Shown piece by piece: positions 35,960 through 46,999 of a DNA stretch of 64,000 nucleotides (positions within the stretch are counted from its first letter, which is position 1; each line of letters starts with the position of its first letter). The stretch is from NCBI RefSeq assembly GCF_011742555.1, contig NZ_JAAQQR010000006.1, positions 186,001 through 250,000 on the forward strand. Direction: 5' to 3'. Source of the DNA: Luteibacter jiangsuensis (GTDB taxonomy: Bacteria; Pseudomonadota; Gammaproteobacteria; Xanthomonadales; Rhodanobacteraceae). The notes beneath the pieces are model-generated. The model was not told where the DNA came from and did no database searches. It worked only from the letters and a program-made list of their open reading frames with translations. Made by a program: the position numbers and the translations under genes.

Positions 35960-36609
35960 GGGGCGTTCTCCTGCGGGGGCACGACGACCGGAGCCGGGTT
36001 CACCGATGCCGGGCGTTCCACGGCGACCTTCACGACGCGGACGCGATCGGCGGCGTGCACGGCCACCTGCTGCGCCGCGGACTGGTGGCGGACGCCGGCG
36101 CGCTGGCGCAGGGTGAGCGCCACGGCGGCCACGATACCCACGGTGAGGATCAGCGCGGCGATCTCGAACGGCAGCAGGAATTCCGTATAGAGCGCCTGAC
36201 CCAGCCACGCCACGTTGGAATCGCCGGCCGGGTTCGGTCCGAGCGTGTGCGCGTGCATGGCCTTTACGCCGATCATCGCCAGCATTTCCGCCAGCATGAC
36301 CACGGCCACGACGATGCCCACCGGCAGGTAGCGGATGAAGCCCTCGCGGACCACCTCCTGCTTGATGTCGAGCATCATCACCACGAAGAGGAACAGCACC
36401 ATCACCGCGCCCACGTAGACGACCACGAGGGCGATGGCGAGGAACTCCGCCTCGGCCAGCAGCCATACGCAGGCCATGCTGAAGAAGGTCAGCACCAGCG
36501 AAAGCACGGCATGCACCGAGTTCTTCACGCTGATGACCATCAGCCCGCCGATGACGGCCACGGCACCGAAGAAGTAGAAACAGATGAGTTGAAGCAGGTC
36601 GGTATTCAT
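35956..36609 (-). CDS. nuoJ: NADH-quinone oxidoreductase subunit J
   Basis: NuoJ is a membrane subunit with five helices whose helix 3 pi-bulge is central to coupling; the conserved [17 protein letters not shown] is present. The 217-residue protein carries a Val/Pro-rich extension after helix 5 (about 175-217). It starts at [20 protein letters not shown], 19 bp after nuoI, and overlaps nuoK by 4 bp. Confidence 0.96.
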   Translation of the reverse strand: MNTDLLQLICFYFFGAVAVIGGLMVISVKNSVHAVLSLVLTFFSMACVWLLAEAEFLAIALVVVYVGAVMVLFLFVVMMLDIKQEVVREGFIRYLPVGIVVAVVMLAEMLAMIGVKAMHAHTLGPNPAGDSNVAWLGQALYTEFLLPFEIAALILTVGIVAAVALTLRQRAGVRHQSAAQQVAVHAADRVRVVKVAVERPASVNPAPVVVPPQENAP

Positions 36610-36628
36610 CGCATGGTCTCTTGGGCGC

Positions 36629-37120
36629 TCAGCGGTACGCCGCGTCCTGAGCGCGGGCGGCGGCGATGTCCTGCTCGAAGCGGTCGCCGATGGCCAGCAG
36701 CTGGGCCTTCGTCACCACGTTCTCGCCACGATGTTCCATGTGGTACTCGTGCACGTGCGTCTCCACGATGGAATCCACCGGGCAGCTCTCTTCGCAGAAG
36801 CCGCAGAAGATGCACTTGAACAGGTCGATGTCATAGCGCGTGGTGCGGCGCTGACCGTCTTCGGCGCGCGGAGCCGAGTCGATCGTGATCGCCAGCGCCG
36901 GGCACACCGCCTCGCACAGCTTGCACGCGATGCAGCGCTCTTCGCCGTTGGCATAACGGCGCAGGGCGTGCAGGCCGCGGAAGCGGTTGGACTTGGGGAT
37001 GTGCTCCATCGGGTAGCGCATCGTGTACTTGGGCTTGAACATGTAGCGCATGGTCAGCGCCATGCCCTGGAACAGCTCGATGAGCAACAGGCTCTTGAAG
37101 TATTGGGTTACGCGGGTCAT
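36629..37120 (-). CDS. nuoI: NADH-quinone oxidoreductase subunit I (two 4Fe-4S clusters)
   Basis: NuoI carries clusters N6a and N6b that pass electrons toward quinone. The 163-residue protein has two ferredoxin motifs, [12 protein letters not shown] at about residues 61-72 and [12 protein letters not shown] at about 100-111. The N-terminal amphipathic helix region ([20 protein letters not shown]) docks on the membrane part. Lies 6 bp after nuoH. Confidence 0.97.
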   Translation of the reverse strand: MTRVTQYFKSLLLIELFQGMALTMRYMFKPKYTMRYPMEHIPKSNRFRGLHALRRYANGEERCIACKLCEAVCPALAITIDSAPRAEDGQRRTTRYDIDLFKCIFCGFCEESCPVDSIVETHVHEYHMEHRGENVVTKAQLLAIGDRFEQDIAAARAQDAAYR

Positions 37121-37126
37121 GGCTTG

Positions 37127-38155
37127 TTAGGCTCCCGTGCCGAGGTGGACCCAGCCGAAGTACTTCATGCAGCCGGCGACGAGGACCCAGACGATGGTGA
37201 TGGGAATGAAGACCTTCCAGCCGAGGCGCATGATCTGGTCATAGCGGTAGCGCGGGAAGCTGGCGCGGAACCACAGGAACAGGAAGGCGAAGAAGAAGGC
37301 CTTGATGAACAGCCAGTGGAAGCCGCCGTGGCCGATGAAGCCCCAGGACTCGGGGAACGGCGACAGCCAGCCGCCCATGAACAGGATCGAGGCAAGGAAG
37401 CTCACCAGGATCATGTTGGCGTATTCGGCCAGGAAGAAGATGGCGAACGCGGAACCGGAGTACTCCACGTGGAAGCCGGCCACGATTTCGGATTCGCCTT
37501 CGGCCACGTCGAACGGCGCACGGTTGGTTTCCGCCACGCCCGAGACGAAGTAGATGACGAATACCGGCAGCAGCGGCAGCCAGAACCAGTCGAAGAAGTT
37601 GCCGCTCTGCGCGTTGACGATCGCGGTGAGGTTCAGGCTTCCCGTGAGCACCAGCACGCACACGATGGACATGCCCATCGCCAGTTCGTACGAGATGACC
37701 TGCGCCGCCGCGCGCATGGCGCCGAGCATCGCGTAGCGCGAGTTCGACGACCAGCCGGCGAGGATGATGCCGTACACGCCCATCGAGGTCATCGCGAGCA
37801 GGTAGAGCACGCCCGCGTTCACGTTCGCGAGCACAGTCTCCGGACCGAACGGCACCACCGCCCAGGCCGCCATGGCGGGCACCAGGGCCAGCATCGGCGC
37901 GAGGTAGTACAGGAACTTGTTCGCGTTGGTCGGAAGGATCACTTCCTTCAGCAGCAGCTTCACCACGTCGGCGAAGGCCTGCAGCATGCCGAGGGGACCG
38001 ATCTTGTTCGGCCCCATGCGCACGTGCATCCAGCCGATGACCTTGCGCTCCCAGTACACGAACATCGCTACCGAGATGATCAGCGGCAGCAGGATCGCCA
38101 AGATGAACAGTACGGGGATCAACAAGTGATGGATGAGTTGATCGGCCATGGTCAT
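37127..38155 (-). CDS. nuoH: NADH-quinone oxidoreductase subunit H
   Basis: NuoH forms the quinone chamber with NuoB and NuoD. The 342-residue membrane protein has the conserved [20 protein letters not shown] loop and the [20 protein letters not shown] motif rich in acidic residues. The ATG overlaps the nuoG stop as ATGA; a second in-frame ATG two codons later is possible. Confidence 0.97.
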   Translation of the reverse strand: MTMADQLIHHLLIPVLFILAILLPLIISVAMFVYWERKVIGWMHVRMGPNKIGPLGMLQAFADVVKLLLKEVILPTNANKFLYYLAPMLALVPAMAAWAVVPFGPETVLANVNAGVLYLLAMTSMGVYGIILAGWSSNSRYAMLGAMRAAAQVISYELAMGMSIVCVLVLTGSLNLTAIVNAQSGNFFDWFWLPLLPVFVIYFVSGVAETNRAPFDVAEGESEIVAGFHVEYSGSAFAIFFLAEYANMILVSFLASILFMGGWLSPFPESWGFIGHGGFHWLFIKAFFFAFLFLWFRASFPRYRYDQIMRLGWKVFIPITIVWVLVAGCMKYFGWVHLGTGA

Positions 38156-40467
38156 GCCTTGCTCAGGGTGATGGCCGCGCCGTACGGGGGCAGCATGGCG
38201 GTTTCGGAATGCGCGGCCTCGATCCAGACGGCGCCCTTCGGCACCGACGGGTCGATCGCCACCGGCAACACGGCGTCACCGATGCGGGCGTTGCCGCCGT
38301 TGGCGAGGCCGAGCGTGCCGGCATCGTCGGCGTTGACACGCACCGCGGCCGGACGGTTAAGCGGATGCGCGTTCAGCGCCCCGGCGCGGCGAAGCACCGC
38401 GTCGCCGCGGTAGATCGGCGTGGTGGCGAGGCGCGAGAAGGACACCGCCGCCCCGCGCTGCGCGAGCTGCTGGCGGGTCTCCGAGGCGCGCTCGGTGAGG
38501 CCGTCACGCAGACCGGCGAGATCGTCGAACTCGAAGCCCGGCAGGTCCAGCGCGCCGCCGAGGGCACGCAGCACCTTCCAGCCCTGACGCGCTTCGCCCG
38601 GCGCCTTGGCACCGGCGAGCACCGTCTGGGCGTTGCCCTCGACGTTCACCAGCGTGGCGTCGATCTCCGGCGTGAGGCCGATCGGCAGGATCACATCCGC
38701 CGAATCCCTCAGGGCATCGCTGGCGAAGGCCGCGAAGGCCACCACGGTCTGCGCCGAGTGCATCGCCTGGAGCGCGAGGGCACCGTCGGCGAAGTCGTGC
38801 GGCGGCTCCACGTTGTAGAGCACGTAACCCTTGCGCGGCTGCGCCAGCATGGCGCGCGCATCGAGACCGCCGGCGCTGGGCAGCACGCCCACAGACGACA
38901 GGCCCAGGGCGTTCGCGCCCACGGGGATCTCGTTGAACGCGGCACCGGAGGCCTGTGCGATGAAGCGGGCCAGCGCACGCAGCCAGGACGCTTCCGGATG
39001 CGTGGCGGCGGCGTGACCGAACACGACCACCGCACCTTCGCCGGACAGCGCCTTGAAGGCTTCGCGATGCGCGTCGGTGGTTTCGACACCCTGCAGCGCC
39101 GAGGCCAGGGCCTCGGGCACCGCGGCGCCGTTCTCGCCGGCGGCCTTGGCCAGCACGAGGAGCTCGTTGACCAGCGCGTGCGGCGCGGCAACCGATTCGC
39201 CGGCCAGCGGGTAGTTGAAGTTGAAGTGCGCCGGATTGACGGCGTACACCTTCGCGCCCTTCTTCACCGCCTGACGCAGGCGATGGTTGAGCAGCGGCAC
39301 CTCGTGGCGCAGGTCGGAACCGACCAGCAGCGCGGCATTCACCGTCTGGAACGACGCGATGGTCGAGGCGAACGGCTTGGCGAACGCGTTGTCGGCGAAA
39401 TCGAGCTGACGCAGGCGGTGATCGATGTGCGCACTGCCCAGGCCGCGCGCGAGACGGACGAGCAGTTCGCCCTCCTCGTTCGACGTGGCGCCATGGACGA
39501 GCACGCCGAGGTCGGAGCCGGCCACGCTCTTCAGCGCCTCGCGGGCGACGGAAAGCGCGTCGTCCCACGTGGTGGCGGACCACTGGCCGTTGCGCTTCAC
39601 CATCGGCGCCTTCACGCGATCGGCGGCATACAGGCCCTGGTGGCTGTAGCGGTCGCGATCGGAGAGCCAGCACTCGTTGATGGTTTCGTTGTCGCGCGGC
39701 ACGTTGCGCAGCACTTCGCCGCGACGGGTGTGCATCCACAGGTTGGAGCCCAGCGCATCGTGGTAGGCGATGGACGGGCGCGCGATCAGTTCCCAGGCAC
39801 GGGCCTGGAACTGGAACGGCTTGTTCGTGAGCGCACCGACCGGGCACACGTCGATGATGTTGCCCGACAGTTCGCTTTCGATCGTCTTGCCGATGTAGGT
39901 GCCGATCTCGAGGTTTTCGCCGCGGCTCATGCCGCCCAGTTCATACGTGCCGGCGATCTCGCTGGTGAAGCGGACGCAGCGCGTGCACTGGATGCAGCGG
40001 GTCATCTCCGTGGCGATCAGCGGGCCGAGGTTCTCGTCGGCCACCGTGCGCTTGCGCTCGGTGAAGCGCGACACCGACCGGCCGTAGCCGAGCGAGACGT
40101 CCTGCAGTTCGCACTCGCCGCCCTGGTCGCAGATGGGGCAGTCGAGCGGATGGTTGATGAGCAGGAACTCCATCACGTTGCGCTGCGACTTGAGCGCCTT
40201 GTCGGAACGCGTGAAGACCTTCATGCCCTCGCCCACCGGCGTGGCGCAGGCCGGCGCCGGCTTCGGCATCTTCTCGATTTCCACCAGGCACATGCGGCAG
40301 TTGGCGGCGATCGGGAGCTTGCGGTGGTAGCAGAAGCGCGGGATGGGAATACCGACGGCATCGGCCGCCTGGATGATCATCGACCCCTTGGCTACCTGCA
40401 CCGGTACGCCGTCGATCTCGATATTGACGAGGTCCGGCGCGGCATTGGCTACGGGCTGCGCACTCAT
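38152..40467 (-). CDS. nuoG: NADH-quinone oxidoreductase subunit G
   Basis: The large peripheral subunit, 771 residues, holds the N1b (2Fe-2S), N5 and N4 clusters. Visible motifs are [20 protein letters not shown] near residue 40, [18 protein letters not shown] near 105 and [13 protein letters not shown] near 155. A molybdopterin-oxidoreductase-like domain without cofactor ligands forms the C-terminal half. It overlaps nuoF and nuoH by 4 bp each. Confidence 0.97.
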   Translation of the reverse strand: MSAQPVANAAPDLVNIEIDGVPVQVAKGSMIIQAADAVGIPIPRFCYHRKLPIAANCRMCLVEIEKMPKPAPACATPVGEGMKVFTRSDKALKSQRNVMEFLLINHPLDCPICDQGGECELQDVSLGYGRSVSRFTERKRTVADENLGPLIATEMTRCIQCTRCVRFTSEIAGTYELGGMSRGENLEIGTYIGKTIESELSGNIIDVCPVGALTNKPFQFQARAWELIARPSIAYHDALGSNLWMHTRRGEVLRNVPRDNETINECWLSDRDRYSHQGLYAADRVKAPMVKRNGQWSATTWDDALSVAREALKSVAGSDLGVLVHGATSNEEGELLVRLARGLGSAHIDHRLRQLDFADNAFAKPFASTIASFQTVNAALLVGSDLRHEVPLLNHRLRQAVKKGAKVYAVNPAHFNFNYPLAGESVAAPHALVNELLVLAKAAGENGAAVPEALASALQGVETTDAHREAFKALSGEGAVVVFGHAAATHPEASWLRALARFIAQASGAAFNEIPVGANALGLSSVGVLPSAGGLDARAMLAQPRKGYVLYNVEPPHDFADGALALQAMHSAQTVVAFAAFASDALRDSADVILPIGLTPEIDATLVNVEGNAQTVLAGAKAPGEARQGWKVLRALGGALDLPGFEFDDLAGLRDGLTERASETRQQLAQRGAAVSFSRLATTPIYRGDAVLRRAGALNAHPLNRPAAVRVNADDAGTLGLANGGNARIGDAVLPVAIDPSVPKGAVWIEAAHSETAMLPPYGAAITLSKA

Positions 40468-41807
40468 GCAGCGACTCCAGTGGTGACCGTGTCAGCCGGG
40501 CCGTCAACGATCGAGCGGCCGTGCTTCACGTAGTATTCGAATTCGTGCCAGAAGTGGAACAGGAAGCCCTGCACCGGCCACGCGGCGGCTTCGCCGAAGG
40601 CGCAGATGGTGTGGCCTTCGATCTGGCCGGCGACGGCCTTAAGGCGATGCAGGTCGTCTTCCGTGCCCTTCCCCTCGACGATGCGCGACAGCACGCGGTA
40701 CATCCAGCCGGTGCCTTCGCGGCACGGGGTGCACTGGCCGCACGACTCCGCCATGTAGAAGCGCGAGATGCGATGGCAGGCGCGGACCATGCAGGTGGTC
40801 TCGTCCATTACGATCACGGCACCGGAACCGAGGCCCGAACCCGCCTTCTGCAGCGAGTCGTAGTCCATGGTGCATTCCATGATCTTCTCGGCCGGCAGCA
40901 CCTTCATCGAGGAACCGCCTGGGATCACCGCTTTCAGCTTGTTGCCGTTGCGCACGCCGCCGGCCATCTGCAGCAGGTCGGCGAACGAGGTGCCCAGCTT
41001 GATCTCGAAGTTGCCCGGGTTGTTCACATGGCCGGACACGGAGAAGATCTTCGGCCCGCCGTTGTTCGGCTTGCCGATGTTGAGGAACCACTCCGCGCCA
41101 TTGCGCAGGATCGCCGGCACCGACGCATAGGTTTCGGTGTTGTTGATCGTGGTGGGACGGCCGTACAGACCGAAGCCGGCCGGGAACGGCGGCTTGAAGC
41201 GCGGCTGGCCCTTCTTGCCTTCCAGCGACTCCATCAGCGCCGTTTCTTCGCCGCAGATGTACGCGCCGGCGCCCAGGGCGTTGTAGATGTCGACGTCGAT
41301 GCCCGAGCCGCCGATGTCCTTACCCAGCAGGCCGGCCGCATAGGCTTCCTTCAGGGCTTCCTCGATGTGCTCGAACGGCTCGTGGTGGAACTCGCCGCGC
41401 AGGTAGTTGTAGGCCACCGTGGAGCCGGTGCAGTAGCAGGCGATCGCCAGGCCTTCGATGACGGCATGCGGGTTGAAGCGCAGGATGTCGCGGTCCTTGC
41501 AGGTACCCGGCTCGGACTCGTCCGAATTGCACAGGATGTACTTCTGCCCCGGCGCGGTGCGCGGCATGAAGGACCACTTGAGACCCGTGGGGAAGCCGGC
41601 GCCGCCGCGACCGCGCAGCGCGCTCTTCTTGATCTCTTCGATCAGCGCGGCCGGATCGGGCTTCTCGGCGAGGATCTTGCGCCAGGCCTTGTAGCCGTCG
41701 ACCTTCTCGTAGCTTTCGAGGGCCCAGGGCTTTTCGAAGTGCAGGGTCGTGTAGACGACCTGGTGTTCCTGCGGTGCGGGTCCGACCGGACCGGTGGTGC
41801 TAGCCAT
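40464..41807 (-). CDS. nuoF: NADH-quinone oxidoreductase subunit F (FMN, NADH)
   Basis: NuoF oxidises NADH through FMN and cluster N3. The 447-residue protein shows the NADH/FMN-binding glycines in [20 protein letters not shown] and in [20 protein letters not shown], and the 4Fe-4S ligands in [12 protein letters not shown]. It follows nuoE by 10 bp and overlaps nuoG as ATGA. Confidence 0.98.
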   Translation of the reverse strand: MASTTGPVGPAPQEHQVVYTTLHFEKPWALESYEKVDGYKAWRKILAEKPDPAALIEEIKKSALRGRGGAGFPTGLKWSFMPRTAPGQKYILCNSDESEPGTCKDRDILRFNPHAVIEGLAIACYCTGSTVAYNYLRGEFHHEPFEHIEEALKEAYAAGLLGKDIGGSGIDVDIYNALGAGAYICGEETALMESLEGKKGQPRFKPPFPAGFGLYGRPTTINNTETYASVPAILRNGAEWFLNIGKPNNGGPKIFSVSGHVNNPGNFEIKLGTSFADLLQMAGGVRNGNKLKAVIPGGSSMKVLPAEKIMECTMDYDSLQKAGSGLGSGAVIVMDETTCMVRACHRISRFYMAESCGQCTPCREGTGWMYRVLSRIVEGKGTEDDLHRLKAVAGQIEGHTICAFGEAAAWPVQGFLFHFWHEFEYYVKHGRSIVDGPADTVTTGVAA

Positions 41808-41817
41808 TGCCCTTACC

Positions 41818-42345
41818 TCACTTCAGACCGTCGAGGATCGCGTCGACCGCTTCGGGCGTCAGCTTCTCGTGGTAGTGACCGTTGACGACCATCATCGGCG
41901 CGCCGGCGCATGCGGCCAGGCATTCCTCTTCCTGCTTGAGGTAAACGCGGCCGTCGGCCGTGCTCTCGCCGGTCTTGATGCCGAGTTTCTTCTCGCAATG
42001 GCGCACGATGCCCTCGGCACCATTGAGCCAGCAGGAAATGTTCGTGCAGATGGCGACGTTGTTGCGACCGACGGGCGTGGTCTCGAACATCGAGTAGAAG
42101 CTGGCGACCTCATAGGCCCAGATCGCCGGCAGGTCCAGGTACTTGGCCACCGCCGTGATCAGCTCGTCGGTGAGGTAACCCTGGTTCTGCTCCTGCGCGC
42201 CCATGAGCGACTGGATCAGCGCGGAACGCTTGCGATCCGGCGGGAACTTGGACACCCAGTGGTCGATGTGGGCGCGGGTGTGATCGTTGAGCACGACGAG
42301 GGGATCGACGTCCTTGACCTGCTCGAAATGACCGGTGGCTTTCAT
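41818..42345 (-). CDS. nuoE: NADH-quinone oxidoreductase subunit E
   Basis: NuoE carries cluster N1a. The 175-residue protein has the thioredoxin-like fold with cluster cysteines in [13 protein letters not shown] and [14 protein letters not shown]. It sits between nuoD (21 bp) and nuoF. Confidence 0.97.
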   Translation of the reverse strand: MKATGHFEQVKDVDPLVVLNDHTRAHIDHWVSKFPPDRKRSALIQSLMGAQEQNQGYLTDELITAVAKYLDLPAIWAYEVASFYSMFETTPVGRNNVAICTNISCWLNGAEGIVRHCEKKLGIKTGESTADGRVYLKQEEECLAACAGAPMMVVNGHYHEKLTPEAVDAILDGLK

Positions 42346-42366
42346 GGTTCAGTTCACTCCGTCGAC

Positions 42367-43620
42367 TTAGCGGTCGACTTCGCCGAAGACGAGATCGTAG
42401 GTGCCGATCATCGCGACGACGTCGGCGAGCATGTGGCCCTTCACGATGGCGTCGATCGAGGACAGATGCGCGAAGCCCGGCGCGCGCAGGTGCACGCGGA
42501 ACGGCTTGTTGGCACCGTCGGATACGAGGTAGCAGCCGAATTCACCCTTGGGCGCTTCCACCGCGGCATAGGTTTCGCCCGCGGGCACGCCGTAGCCTTC
42601 GGTGAACAGCTTGAAGTGGTGGATCAGGGCTTCCATGTCGTTTTTCATTTCTTCACGACTGGGCGGCGCGACCTTGTAGTTGCGCAGCATCACGGGGCCC
42701 GGGTTGGCCTTCAGCCACGCCACGCACTGCTGGATGATGCGGTTGGACTGGCGCATTTCTTCCACGCGCACGAGGTAACGGTCGTAGCAGTCACCGTTTA
42801 CGCCCACGGGGATGTCGAAATCCATGTCGGCATAAGCCGCGTACGGCTGCTTCTTGCGCAGGTCCCAGGCGATGCCCGAGCCGCGCAGCATCGCGCCGGT
42901 CATGCCCCACGCCTGCGCCTGCTCCGGCGAGACGATGCCGATGCCGACGGTGCGCTGCTTCCAGATGCGGTTATTGGTAAGCAGCGCTTCGTATTCGTCG
43001 ACGCGCGCCGGGAAGTCGTTGGTGAACTCCGTGAGGTAGTCCAGCATCGAACCTTCGCGCCAGGCATTCAGGCGCTTCAGGTCGCCACCCTTGTGCCACG
43101 GCGACTCGCGGTACTTCGACATCTGCTCGGGCAGGTCGCGGTAGACGCCACCCGGGCGGTAGTACGTGGCGTGCATGCGCGCACCCGACACCGCCTCGTA
43201 CACGTCCATCAGTTCCTCGCGCTCACGGAACGCGTAAAGGAAGACGGCCATGGCGCCGAGGTCGAGCGCGTTGGAGCCGATCCACATGAGGTGGTTCAGG
43301 ATGCGCGTGATCTCGTCGAACATCGTGCGGATGTACTGCGCGCGGATGGGCGCCTCGATCCCCATGAGGTTCTCGATGGCGCGCACATAGGCGTGCTCGT
43401 TGCACATCATCGACACGTAGTCGAGGCGGTCCATGTAACCGATGGACTGGTTGAACGGCTTCGACTCGGCCAGCTTCTCGGTACCACGGTGCAGCAGGCC
43501 CACGTGCGGATCGGCGCGGACGATGGTCTCGCCGTCCATTTCCAGCACGAGGCGCAGCACGCCGTGCGCAGCGGGATGCTGCGGACCGAAGTTCATCGTG
43601 TAATTGCGAATTTCTTCCAC
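42367..43620 (-). CDS. nuoD: NADH-quinone oxidoreductase subunit D
   Basis: NuoD forms the quinone-binding pocket with NuoB. The 417-residue protein starts [20 protein letters not shown], with the conserved HxH-type [13 protein letters not shown] loop. It ends in the family tail [18 protein letters not shown]. Unlike E. coli, nuoC and nuoD are separate genes here. It follows nuoC by 3 bp. Confidence 0.98.
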   Translation of the reverse strand: MEEIRNYTMNFGPQHPAAHGVLRLVLEMDGETIVRADPHVGLLHRGTEKLAESKPFNQSIGYMDRLDYVSMMCNEHAYVRAIENLMGIEAPIRAQYIRTMFDEITRILNHLMWIGSNALDLGAMAVFLYAFREREELMDVYEAVSGARMHATYYRPGGVYRDLPEQMSKYRESPWHKGGDLKRLNAWREGSMLDYLTEFTNDFPARVDEYEALLTNNRIWKQRTVGIGIVSPEQAQAWGMTGAMLRGSGIAWDLRKKQPYAAYADMDFDIPVGVNGDCYDRYLVRVEEMRQSNRIIQQCVAWLKANPGPVMLRNYKVAPPSREEMKNDMEALIHHFKLFTEGYGVPAGETYAAVEAPKGEFGCYLVSDGANKPFRVHLRAPGFAHLSSIDAIVKGHMLADVVAMIGTYDLVFGEVDR

Positions 43621-43623
43621 GGC

Positions 43624-44352
43624 TTAGTTCTCCCGCCAGTGGTCGGCGGACTCCGCCCTGGCCTGATCGAGGTCGGCGTCGTTGCGGATCGTGCGCGGCA
43701 CCAGCACGCGCGGCTCGATCGATACCGGTTCGTACACCACGCGCTTCTGCTCGGGGTCGTAGCGAACCTCGACGTTGCCGATGAGCGGGAAGTCCTTGCG
43801 GAACGGATGACCCACGAAGCCGTAATCGGTGAGGATGCGGCGCAGGTCGGGGTGACCCTCGAAAATGATGCCGAAGAGGTCGAATGCCTCGCGCTCGAAC
43901 CAGTCGGCGCCCGGCCAGATCGGCGTGATCGACGGCACGACCGGGAACGCGTCGTCCTCGCAGGGCACGCGCAGGCGGATGCGCTGGTTGAGTTCGATCG
44001 ACAGCAGATGGATCACGGCGGCGAAGCGGCGCTGCTGCTCGACCTGGCGCGGGCGCTCCTCCCAGGTGAAGCGGCCCATGGCCTGGCCTTCGACGCCGCG
44101 CGAGAAGCTTTCGCCCTGCGCGGTGTCGGTGTCCCATTCGGCCTTGCCGTAACCCAGGTAGTCGATGCCGCAGACGTCGATGATGGTGCCGAAGCGGAAA
44201 CCGGCCTCATCGCGCAGCGCGGTGGCGACGGCGATGAGGTCGCGCGGAGCCACCTCCGCGGTGACTTCGTTGCGCTGGACTTTCACGCTCAGCATGTCGC
44301 CGAAGCGCGCGGCGAGCCGTTCGACCAGCGAGGTCTCGTTGATAACGCTCAT
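43624..44352 (-). CDS. nuoC: NADH-quinone oxidoreductase subunit C
   Basis: A 242-residue peripheral subunit with the family motif [20 protein letters not shown] near residue 135 followed by [19 protein letters not shown]. It helps position NuoD and the NADH arm. It starts [20 protein letters not shown], 15 bp after nuoB, with no fusion to NuoD. Confidence 0.97.
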   Translation of the reverse strand: MSVINETSLVERLAARFGDMLSVKVQRNEVTAEVAPRDLIAVATALRDEAGFRFGTIIDVCGIDYLGYGKAEWDTDTAQGESFSRGVEGQAMGRFTWEERPRQVEQQRRFAAVIHLLSIELNQRIRLRVPCEDDAFPVVPSITPIWPGADWFEREAFDLFGIIFEGHPDLRRILTDYGFVGHPFRKDFPLIGNVEVRYDPEQKRVVYEPVSIEPRVLVPRTIRNDADLDQARAESADHWREN

Positions 44353-44367
44353 GATGCCCTGGCCCTG

Positions 44368-44922
44368 TTAACGCGCGATCGTGTGGGTGCGGCGGATCTT
44401 CTTCTGCAACTGCAGGATGCCGTGGATCAGCGCTTCGGCCGTCGGCGGGCAACCCGGCACGTAGATGTCGACCGGAACGATGCGATCGCAACCACGCACG
44501 ACCGAATAGGAATAGTGGTAGTACCCGCCGCCGTTGGCGCAGGACCCCATGGAGATGACCCACTTCGGGTCCGGCATCTGGTCGTAGACCTTGCGCAGCG
44601 CCGGGGCCATCTTGTTCACCAGCGTGCCGGCCACGATCATCACGTCGGACTGGCGCGGGCTGGGACGGAAGATGACGCCGTAGCGGTCGAGGTCGAGGCG
44701 CGCGGCACCCGCGTGCATCATCTCGACGGCGCAGCAGGCGAGGCCGAAGGTCATCGGCCACATGGAACCGGTGCGTGCCCAGTTCATGAGCGCGTCGATG
44801 CTGGTGACGCCGAAACCGCGATTCACCGCCGGCGGATCGCCGTTCGGACGAATGATGTCGTCGACGAGGTTGAGCGGCTCCGGGTTGTGCATCACCCGGT
44901 CGAGGCTGGTCATCACTCCCAT
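44368..44922 (-). CDS. nuoB: NADH-quinone oxidoreductase subunit B (cluster N2)
   Basis: NuoB carries the terminal N2 cluster that reduces quinone. The 184-residue protein has the adjacent cysteines in [14 protein letters not shown] and further ligands in [15 protein letters not shown] and [11 protein letters not shown]. The start [11 protein letters not shown] (44922) overlaps nuoA by 10 bp and agrees with related proteins; an ATG three codons later, at 44913, would give a TGATG overlap instead. Confidence 0.97.
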   Translation of the reverse strand: MGVMTSLDRVMHNPEPLNLVDDIIRPNGDPPAVNRGFGVTSIDALMNWARTGSMWPMTFGLACCAVEMMHAGAARLDLDRYGVIFRPSPRQSDVMIVAGTLVNKMAPALRKVYDQMPDPKWVISMGSCANGGGYYHYSYSVVRGCDRIVPVDIYVPGCPPTAEALIHGILQLQKKIRRTHTIAR

Positions 44923-45269
44923 TCGAGCGCTCCCTTCTTCCAGACGTAAGCGAAACCGACCACCAGCAGCGCGAGGAACAGCGCCATTTCGACGAGGGCG
45001 ATCGCGCCGATCTTGTCGAACACCACCGCCCACGGGAAAAGGAAGGCGATTTCGAGGTCGAAGATGATGAAGAGGATGGCGATGAGGTAGTAGCGCACGT
45101 CGAACTTCATGCGCGCGTCCTCGAACGCTTCGAAGCCGCACTCGTACGGCGCGAGTTTCTCGGCGTCGGGGCGCTTCGGACCGGCGAGCATGCCGATCAC
45201 CAGGAGGGCGATGCCAAGGCCGACTGCGACGGCGATGAACAACAGGACGGGCCAGTATTGGGCAAGCAC
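44913..45269 (-). CDS. nuoA: NADH-quinone oxidoreductase subunit A
   Basis: NuoA has three membrane helices and the conserved loop [20 protein letters not shown] that contacts NuoD and NuoH. The 118-residue protein starts at GTG 45269 ([20 protein letters not shown]) and ends KKGALEWE. It is the first gene of the operon, with a promoter about 180 bp upstream. Confidence 0.96.
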   Translation of the reverse strand: MLAQYWPVLLFIAVAVGLGIALLVIGMLAGPKRPDAEKLAPYECGFEAFEDARMKFDVRYYLIAILFIIFDLEIAFLFPWAVVFDKIGAIALVEMALFLALLVVGFAYVWKKGALEWE

Positions 45270-45446
45270 GATGCTGCGTACCTCCGCGCCTCGCTGGGCG
45301 CATCAGTGACCGTCGGCGGGGACGAGCGGTCCGGCTAGTGTCGGCCGGAGCTTTTTCGAATCGATCCAAATGGACCGCTCCGAGCCGGCGCGACGGACGC
45401 GCCAACGACTCCGGATATCCACAATCTCACGTTGGGGAACCGATCT

Positions 45447-45455
45447 ATTGTACCA
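45447..45455 (-). promoter_or_regulatory. Candidate nuo operon promoter, extended -10
   Basis: On the minus strand TGGTACAAT is an extended -10 element, with TTGTCG as a poorly spaced -35 (19 bp). It is about 180 bp upstream of the nuoA GTG, in a 277-bp gap containing no gene, so a substantial 5' leader is implied. No tRNA or secG gene is present here, though they often precede nuoA in relatives. Confidence 0.55.
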
Positions 45456-45546
45456 GTGCGTGCAGGTATGCCGACAAGTCTTAATGAGCGGAAACTGCCT
45501 TGCGATGGCGCATTCGCCACAGGCGGCGCGATGCCGCGCCCGCAGG

Positions 45547-45906
45547 TTACATCGTCTGGGTCGGACGCTCGGACGAGAGAGTGCCCGCCAGCAGGCCCTC
45601 GATGCGTTGGCGCGCAGCCTCGCTTTCCGGCGATTCGTTGAACTGGACGCCCACGCCGGCCGTGCGGTTGCCCTGCGCCCCCACGGGCGTGATCCACACC
45701 ACCTTGCCGGCGACGGAGAGCCGTTCGTTCTCGTCGATGAGGGTGACCAGGAGGGCCACTTCGTCGCCCAGGCTGTAGCGCTGCGCCGTGGGCGCGAACA
45801 GCCCGCCGGTCTTCAGGTAGGGCATGTACGAGATGTACAGGGAATTCACGTCCTTGATCTTCAGCGAAAGAATGCCCTGGCGCGGCGAGGAGACGGTGGC
45901 GGTCAT
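45547..45906 (-). CDS. pilZ: PilZ-domain protein (type IV pilus PilZ)
   Basis: The 119-residue protein MTATVSSPRQGILSLKIKDV... has one PilZ domain with VALLVTLIDENERLSVAGKV and VWITPVGAQGNRTAGVGVQF. The N-terminal RxxxR motif for c-di-GMP is absent, as in the PilZ orthologue that acts through PilB and FimX-type partners in type IV pilus assembly. Position near holB and tmk is conserved in Pseudomonas and Xanthomonas. Confidence 0.9.
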   Translation of the reverse strand: MTATVSSPRQGILSLKIKDVNSLYISYMPYLKTGGLFAPTAQRYSLGDEVALLVTLIDENERLSVAGKVVWITPVGAQGNRTAGVGVQFNESPESEAARQRIEGLLAGTLSSERPTQTM

Positions 45907-45942
45907 GGACTTAAGGATTCCCTGTATTGACAGCCATGCTAG

Positions 45943-46956
45943 CTACCCCACCGGCCGTGCCACAAGTCCGACCGGCTCGGGATCCTGCCCGGCCCAGCCG
46001 TAGTGGTCGTAGATCCAGGGCGTGGACAGGTCGGCGGTCAGCTTCGCGAAGGCCGGACCGGGAACGTCCCGGAGCGGCAGGATCCATTCCCCGCCCACAC
46101 GCTCCAGGGGCGCCTTCCGCCACGGCCAGACCAGCACGCCGTTGCCGTCGGCCAGAACCACGCGCAGGCGGGCGCGGACCAGCGGCCCCGGGCGCCATGG
46201 CAGGCGCAGGGCGCCGGTGACCGGTGCGGGCGCGGGGCGATCGAAGCGCTCCGGCCGCGAAGCCACGCGGAGCAGCCGTTTCCGGCTGAGGGCCATCTGG
46301 GTCGCGTGCTCCAGCACGGCGCACACCTTCGTCGCCTGGCGCTCCGGATCGAGGTCCGGCACGAGGAGGTCTTCCGGCGCCGAGCGCTCCGTGCCGTGCA
46401 CCATGTAGGTGAGCACGTCGGCCATCGACCCTGCGGCCGCCAGGGCCAGCCGGGCCAGCACGTGGGCCGAGCCATGATCGGGATGGGCGTCCCCCAGGTC
46501 GGGAATGACCACGAGGGTCGGGCGCACCCGGTCCAGCACCCGGCGTACCGAGGCCACGGCTTCCGCATGGTGCTGGCGCAGCTGCGTGGTGACCTCCATG
46601 TCGTGCCAGCCCAGCGCGTGGAGGTGGTCGGCTCCGACGCCGAGACGCGCCAGGGCGGCGGTCACTTCGCCGCGACGCCGGCGGCCCCAGCGGGCGCGCG
46701 CCTCGGCACCGATGACCAGCCGCCGCTCGAGCCAGCGCTGCGGCCAGGGATTGTCGTCGCCGTCGGTCAGCAGGAGGACGTCTGCCCTGCCCCCCGCGGC
46801 CAGCGTACGCTGGATGAGCATGCCCGCAGCAAGCGACTCGTCGTCGGGATGGGGCGCGACGACGAGAAGACGGGTGCTGCCGTCGATAACCGGGTGGCGT
46901 GACAAGGACTGCTCCAGGGAGGATCGAAACGTCGGCTCGATTAAGACCGAAGCCAC
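45943..46956 (-). CDS. PIG-L (LmbE) family deacetylase
   Basis: The 337-residue protein has the metal-binding AHPDDE motif (PHPDDESLAAG, residues 35-45) and a downstream DAHPDHG. This is the signature of zinc-dependent N-acetylglucosamine-type deacetylases. The C-terminal 100 residues form an extra beta-rich domain (RPGPLVRARLRVVLADGNGV...). There is no signal peptide. It lies between holB and pilZ; related genomes usually have those two adjacent (recall), so it may be an insertion. The substrate is unknown. Confidence 0.85.
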   Translation of the reverse strand: MASVLIEPTFRSSLEQSLSRHPVIDGSTRLLVVAPHPDDESLAAGMLIQRTLAAGGRADVLLLTDGDDNPWPQRWLERRLVIGAEARARWGRRRRGEVTAALARLGVGADHLHALGWHDMEVTTQLRQHHAEAVASVRRVLDRVRPTLVVIPDLGDAHPDHGSAHVLARLALAAAGSMADVLTYMVHGTERSAPEDLLVPDLDPERQATKVCAVLEHATQMALSRKRLLRVASRPERFDRPAPAPVTGALRLPWRPGPLVRARLRVVLADGNGVLVWPWRKAPLERVGGEWILPLRDVPGPAFAKLTADLSTPWIYDHYGWAGQDPEPVGLVARPVG

Positions 46957-46999
46957 GATAAGAGCGCGTCAAGGACGTCGACTGGGGTGGGAAGTCCCA

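Noticed and set aside
45270-45546. tRNA-Leu or secG upstream of nuoA, as in some relatives
   Set aside because: No cloverleaf and no SecG-like frame could be found in this 277-bp gap.
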